Source: Mucor racemosus (Eukaryota; Mucoromycota; Mucoromycetes; Mucorales; Mucoraceae). From it: a DNA stretch of 64,000 nucleotides. The stretch spans positions 1,612,001-1,676,000 of the forward strand of contig JAPEHQ010000012.1 in assembly GCA_027405735.1 (NCBI GenBank), in the 5' to 3' direction. Below are positions 58,702 to 64,000 of this stretch, one piece after another; position 1 is the first letter of the stretch; the number at the start of each line of letters is the position of its first letter. The notes under the pieces were generated by a model. That model made no database searches. It was given only the letters and a program-made list of their open reading frames with translations, and was not told the origin of the DNA. The position numbers and the translations under genes were made by a program.

Positions 58702-61700
58702 CAACAACGAGGTATCACTTTGTTTTTCTCTTGCCAGCAACATCATACAATGATATAAAAACTTCTATTCAATATTTCACTTTGAGAGGATCATGAAAAA
58801 CTAAAAAATCAGCCCTGATTTTATATCGCAAGATGATGCAAAAACTCTTCAAAATTCACATATTAAATTTTTGAAGATTTTTTTTTCATACACTTATTAC
58901 ATAAAGTATATGGTTTTAAACTCTGAATATATGAAACCTTGTAGAAGTATCTAGTAAGTATATTACACATCATCCATGTAGAACCTTAACGACCTTTACA
59001 GAAAATATTCGATTAAATTGTTCCTTCTTTACTGCACTTTCTGAATCGATTATTTCAAGCTATCGAAAAGTACGGAGCATCTTTTGCAATCGATAGATTT
59101 AGAGAATTTTTTAGAGTATGAATAAAACGGACAAATTGCTATGATCTAGACCTCTTTTTCAAACACATTTTCCTGTATACAAAAAGCGATAAATTTGGGT
59201 TTATTTTTTTGAAAGAGAAACTCATATGCTTTTTTCTTTGTTGGTACATTGATACACCATTACAATAGATTAGGTCAGCTTTGAGTTTTCTATAACACTA
59301 TTTTAAGTAACAAGACGACATTGTGATGGGACGATTGTAACTAGATTACAACTCTTCTTTTTCAACTTTAAGTTACATTGCACTCCCCAAAATACTATCC
59401 TCCAGACTTGAATAAAAATTCATAAACATCAAATGGTTATTTAAAGTGGAAAATGAGAAGACAGCGTATCCAATCTATAGCATATCATATGATTGAAAGC
59501 CCATTGTCGAACGTGGTACATTAAAGAAACAGAAGCTCAACTAAAAGTTGGGGTCTATTATTTATTTATATGTAGATGACTTCAAAAGAGAGATCTAATT
59601 ATAATTTGCAATGGTAGGAAATGTTCATCAATTAAATTTAAATTTGATACATAAATTGATTGCATAAAAGTGAATGTATCAATTTCATTATCTGCATTGT
59701 GTATGCTTTAAATACACACATGTGTATTCCAGTTATAACTAGATCTTACTACACATAGTACATGGACACTGTGTGTGAAATATCGAACTGAAAAAAAAAA
59801 AAAAAAAAACACGGGAATTGTTACTATCATCATCGTATCAATAAAAACTTTATTTCTAGTAGGATCACTAGGTGTTACTTGATTAAAAGGATACATCAAA
59901 GTTGCTTTTTATGTTTATTCCTTACAAATATGTGTTTATCAAGTACTAATCGTTTTCTGTTATATAAGCTCCAAAGTGCGCTTTTAAGGATTAATAATAC
60001 AGTTCAGAGGAGGATATAAAGAATATTCTTTTATTTAGACGAAACAAGACCTCATTCTAAACGATGAATAATAAGCACATGTATATAAGAATATTGTGCT
60101 TTGTATGTTATTTTACAATCTAAACATTGCTTCGCGTGAAAAAGAGAGAATATTTTCTAGCTTAAATATTGTTTAAAAGGTCAAATGCTCGTCTATTTCA
60201 ATCTTGGAATGTCACTCACAAATATAGAATATGCGGCGTTTTCGTTCTTAATATCTGATACATCAATTGAAAACTACAAAACTTAATCTTGAATACCCAG
60301 TACAACCTTTGTTTAATATTTTAGACAAATTCCCGCCTACCCCTACAACTGTGAAAACCATGTCTTGAAAGTTGTATACCTGTTTCCTCCAAGGATTCCA
60401 TCTCCTTTTCAATTGACATTTACTCGTATGTAATCAATTATCATCGTATAATGAATCTAAAAGGATGAATTTAAACTTTTTTTTTTTCATCTACATTTAG
60501 CCGTTCAATGGGTATAAAATGATGATTCATTGTATAGAAAATCTTATTAGTAAAACCATGGAAAATGTCAAGAAAGCTCCAACAACAAGATCATCTGTTG
60601 TCTCTTTTACTTATTGTCTAATCGCTACATTATAGATTTCAAAAATAAAAAATAAAAAAGCTTCTTGGTATCGTTATAAATCAGAAGGTGGGTATTGAGG
60701 CTTTCTGACACGTGCATTAAGGATTCTATAAGCGAAAGAAATAGCAAACTTAAATATCAGCAAACTACATTGTATGGATCGAAAATGACTTTAGAGTCTA
60801 AAATGTAATCATAAAAAAAATCGTTTATATTTTTAAGCGATAAATTGACTGATAGAATGAAGAATTAGAACAGCATTTATATAATAAAGTTGGTTTGATT
60901 GAATTTTCTTTAGATTTTTAAACCTGTTGAAAATAAGAAATTATGCTTTGAATCTAAAAGAATGTGTCATTTCTCCTTATTTCAGTATCTTTTTCCCCTG
61001 TTCCGAGTTTTATGTTGTGAAGCTCCTCTTGATTTCCGTATTTCTCAGTTTCCATTTTCATCCATCAATTGAATCTCTTTTTTCCTTGACAAGTTGCTTT
61101 TTTGTTTAATTTTATTCTCCAGGTAGTACATCAACGAGGTCAAGGTGAATGTTCCACATCATAATAAGCTCCATGTACTTCGAGCCAAGGAAGATGGCTG
61201 TATATGTGAAATAAGGTTGTCATCCCGCACAACTTGTTGGATTACTTTGCAAGACGACTATGAGAAGAAAATAATGAAGATTCTAATATACAAAAAATTT
61301 ATTATGGATTTTAAACATGTTATAAACTACATGTCCTGAATATTTCTTATATTTAGGATGGTAAATATAAAGATGAAATATAAAATAAATAGAAGGACTT
61401 ATTTTTACAGAAATTTATATAGCTAAGCAATCAAATATAGTCATAAGAAAAGGGTATATACAAGGATGAGATGGTCGTATAAGCGCCCTTTTTTTTTCTT
61501 TCTTTCTCTCTATGATTCTTTTTTCTATATCATATCGAAATCTAGTAATCAGGGATAACCTTGATCCATTGCACGGCAAAAACTAGCGTCATAACCATGG
61601 TTACTGAAATGAATATGCGTTGATAATAGATGAATAGTTGCTATGATACGGGTAAGAAATCTATACATGTCGATAATTTGCTTTTTTTTTGTGGCGGATG

Positions 61701-61722
61701 TCAATAGTTTTAATGGGGAGGG
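55579..61722. other. Long AT-rich region without a confident gene
   Basis: About 6 kb with only short uninterrupted frames. One frame (about 55652-55976, plus strand) reads coherently with a single TGA and is listed separately. Poly-T near 58680 and poly-A near 59790 are present. No RNA gene or terminal repeats recognised. Confidence 0.4.
55652..55976 (+). pseudogene. Possible gene remnant with one in-frame stop
   Basis: One frame reads RAFSLLIRFFRTLRILK, then IANQLWVQIFQRLFYIYDS and IKVLETVLARCTITESRLYN, then a TGA, then FDFQDEEFDLVSREACLPDI and VSKLENDDSILLKSF before two stops. The composition is protein-like on both sides of the TGA. I do not recognise the family, and it could be chance. 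Confidence 0.25.
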
Positions 61723-61842
61723 TCATGATGGTGATGGTGTAGTTGGTGGGCTTGGTCTGGGTGGTGGGCGAGGATTATTTGGCCTTGGTCTTCTACATTC
61801 AGCTTGATGTATAAAAGAGGATTTACCAAAACTTATTATCAT
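61723..61842 (-). CDS. Very small proline-rich open frame (39 aa), doubtful
   Basis: ATG at 61842 to TGA at 61723. The second half reads CRRPRPNNPRPPPRPSPP and then TTPSPS, from an unusually GC-rich patch in this AT-rich region. It may be the last exon of a longer minus-strand gene, or nothing. No family recognised. Confidence 0.2.
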   Translation of the reverse strand: MIISFGKSSFIHQAECRRPRPNNPRPPPRPSPPTTPSPS

Positions 61843-64000
61843 TGAATGATATTCAAGCAATTAATTTTGCTTTTTGCTAATAGTTCTTTTTTTTCAATGA
61901 TATTCTAAATCAGTTGCGAATATGTTGTTTGTATTGGATAATTTTTTTGTTTTTCTTGAGTGCAATCATAATACAAGTGAATTGCTGCTGCAAATCTATT
62001 TTCACTAGTTTTAAATGTTAAAAATTTATGCAAAGAAATTTATTTTTAAGTTTACCAATATTTATAGGAACAAGGTTTGACTCTATCCTCTTCTTTATTT
62101 TCTATTTAATGTCAAATCGAAGTATATATATATATAAAAAAAAAAAAAAAAAAAAAAAAAAGAAAGAAAAAAAAAAAAAAAAAAGATAGAATTGGAGAAC
62201 TGATTTAATGGGGAAAGAAAAGAAGAATTTGTAACCATTTTTACATCTTTCAGATTTTCTGTATTTAAATACCCAAAAAATTGTTTTCTCAGCAAAAAAA
62301 AAGGTAAATAAGTGTGACAATAAAAATACACTCTCTTTCAACCGAAAATTGCAAAAAAATAATGATGGACACTTATGTCAAACAGAAAAGCAAAAGTCTA
62401 CTTTATGTCATTCATTGATTGTCCTACTTGAAGTAAAAAAATCAACAAAATTTGGGCATATTTTTTATTCCGATTTTACACTATATTTGTATAAATCCTT
62501 CCAAGAATACATTTTTATAATAATTCACACATATAAAATAATGCGATTTTTCACAATAGATCGATTGCGTATGACCAAAATTACCGAGAAATCAATTGCT
62601 TTTATGCAAAATTAAAGAATGGCATTTGCTGTCCTGAAACTATTCACAGGCACATACACACACATCTTAATATGCCTTATTAATTCAACCGGATAAATCT
62701 ACACTGTAGTAATTGAATATTAGATTTTATAATTCTTTAATACACACGTGCTTTCCTTCTCAATAAAATACACATATGGGCCATTGGCCATCATCGTATG
62801 ATCAGCGGATTATCTTTGTTGTACCTTGCCCTACCATAATTTAAAAAAAAATTGCAATGGCGGGACAAGAAAATGATCCTTTATTTGTACATTAGGTGGT
62901 CATAGCTCTTCTGTCTTTGTTACTCCATCAATACTAAACAAACAACATCTGGAATTGATTCTGGAAAATACTTTCATCACAAGTAAATTTTATCTCTTGA
63001 TAATCTGTGTTACTTGAAAGAACAGCTAACTTTCCTTTATATTTTTTCAGCCAATTATTTTTTTCCATTATAAGTGTTTGTAATGCTTTCTTTTGGGGTT
63101 TAATGTTTTTATTCTTTCAAGTCTTCTAATTCTCTCAAATTTTGTATACAGAAGTACACGATATCAAATACCGTATATTACGCAACCAAATGCAGGGATT
63201 TACCAAAAATGTATTTGATAGAATATGTAACCACGTTTTATTGTTATCGTCTCATTTTTTCCCCTTATTTTAACGGCAAAGCCAAAGCAGTCGATCTTGA
63301 TTTGCTATGAATACTACATATAGAAATATGTAAAGTCATTGATCGCTGAATAAGAATTATTGAAAAGCGGCTGGAGAATAAAAACGATCAGTCTTCAAAT
63401 TTAGATTATTTCAAGCATATTCATGCCTTCAGTTTGTTATATTTTTTTTACAGTGTATCAATTAACACTTGATATACAATATTTTTATATCTTTTAGTGT
63501 GAGAAAACCCACTCATTTTGTAAGTTATTATTAAGGTTACATTTACACCAAATTTCTCCTAAACGCCACCACATTAAAGGTTGTAATTTTTGGTTATGTA
63601 TCATTAATTGATCTCAAATAATCCTCGAGGCAAGCGAAAACCTTGCATATAGATGCATATGCTAAACACTCTGAATGCTATGTATATCTAATATGCGTCA
63701 AACTGCCGCAAATGAAAGCCCCAAATAATTCATTTAGTGCCATCTTTATTTTCTAAAAGAGCACGAGATTACATAAATAACTTGATGAACAAGATGATAG
63801 TTAAATAGACATCGCAACACTATGATAATATTACCTTGCGTTTATGTTGTACAGAATAATGTAACCAGACCCACATTATAGAATATACACATTCATTGAA
63901 ATTTGACAGCCAGTGTTCATGCCAATACCCTGTTCCAATTTCACTAGTTTACTTTTCATTATTGCATTCCCTCTGAATATACGTACAACTTTTATTAATT
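61843..64000. other. Right end of window, no gene seen
   Basis: AT-rich, with a long purine tract (A-runs, about 62138-62185). Nothing coding or repeat-like that I can support. Confidence 0.4.

Noticed and set aside
1..64000. tRNA or other small RNA genes
   Set aside because: I looked for T-loop (GGTTCGANTCC) patterns on both strands and for U6 and 5S landmarks and saw none convincing. A covariance-model scan would be decisive.

Overview
The window looks like nuclear DNA of an early-diverging filamentous fungus, most likely Mucoromycota (Mucorales). It is strongly AT-rich, and its genes carry many short introns (mostly 50-100 bp, GTAAGT-like donors, TAG/CAG acceptors) and CT-rich leaders. 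The gene set is fungal (14-3-3, Gti1/Pac2 WOPR regulator, acetolactate synthase, acetohydroxyacid reductoisomerase, 3-isopropylmalate dehydrogenase, VPS26, Fap7/AK6). A decayed 18S rDNA fragment reads like mucoralean 18S. All gene models below were spliced by hand and give continuous reading frames.

Layout. 1.5-4.2 kb: a 14-3-3 gene and, on the other strand, a WOPR transcription regulator. 6.2-11.8 kb: two head-to-head paralogous 4-coumarate-CoA-ligase-like enzymes with very different intron numbers (1 versus 8). 15.1-17.9 kb: divergent VPS26 (10 exons) and FAP7/AK6. 18.2-23.1 kb: ILV2 and ILV5, divergent from a shared 1.5 kb promoter region with two TGAGTCA (Gcn4/CPC1-type) sites. 24-36 kb: a transposon-rich block with an apparently intact 6.35 kb hAT element (885-aa transposase, 8-bp target duplication), a second copy of its host repeat that preserves the empty site, an 18S rDNA fragment split by a solo LTR, and a truncated LTR. 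37.2-38.4 kb: LEU2 with a TGACTCA site upstream. 39.7-44.6 kb: a 1573-aa repeat-rich protein of unknown function. 45.8-55.6 kb: nested insertions, comprising solo LTRs of three families (most with perfect 5-bp duplications), a dead Tc1 element, and two copies of a 1.1 kb repeat carrying a decayed dynein intermediate-chain fragment. 55.6-64 kb: no confident gene.

How the genes fit together. ILV2, ILV5 and LEU2 act in one pathway (valine, isoleucine and leucine synthesis) and lie within about 20 kb. Most of the gap between ILV5 and LEU2 is mobile DNA, so the ancestral spacing was probably shorter. I see no coherent new defence or biosynthetic system beyond this linkage. The most informative content is the nested transposon record, where several insertions can be read to the base because an empty copy of the target is also present.
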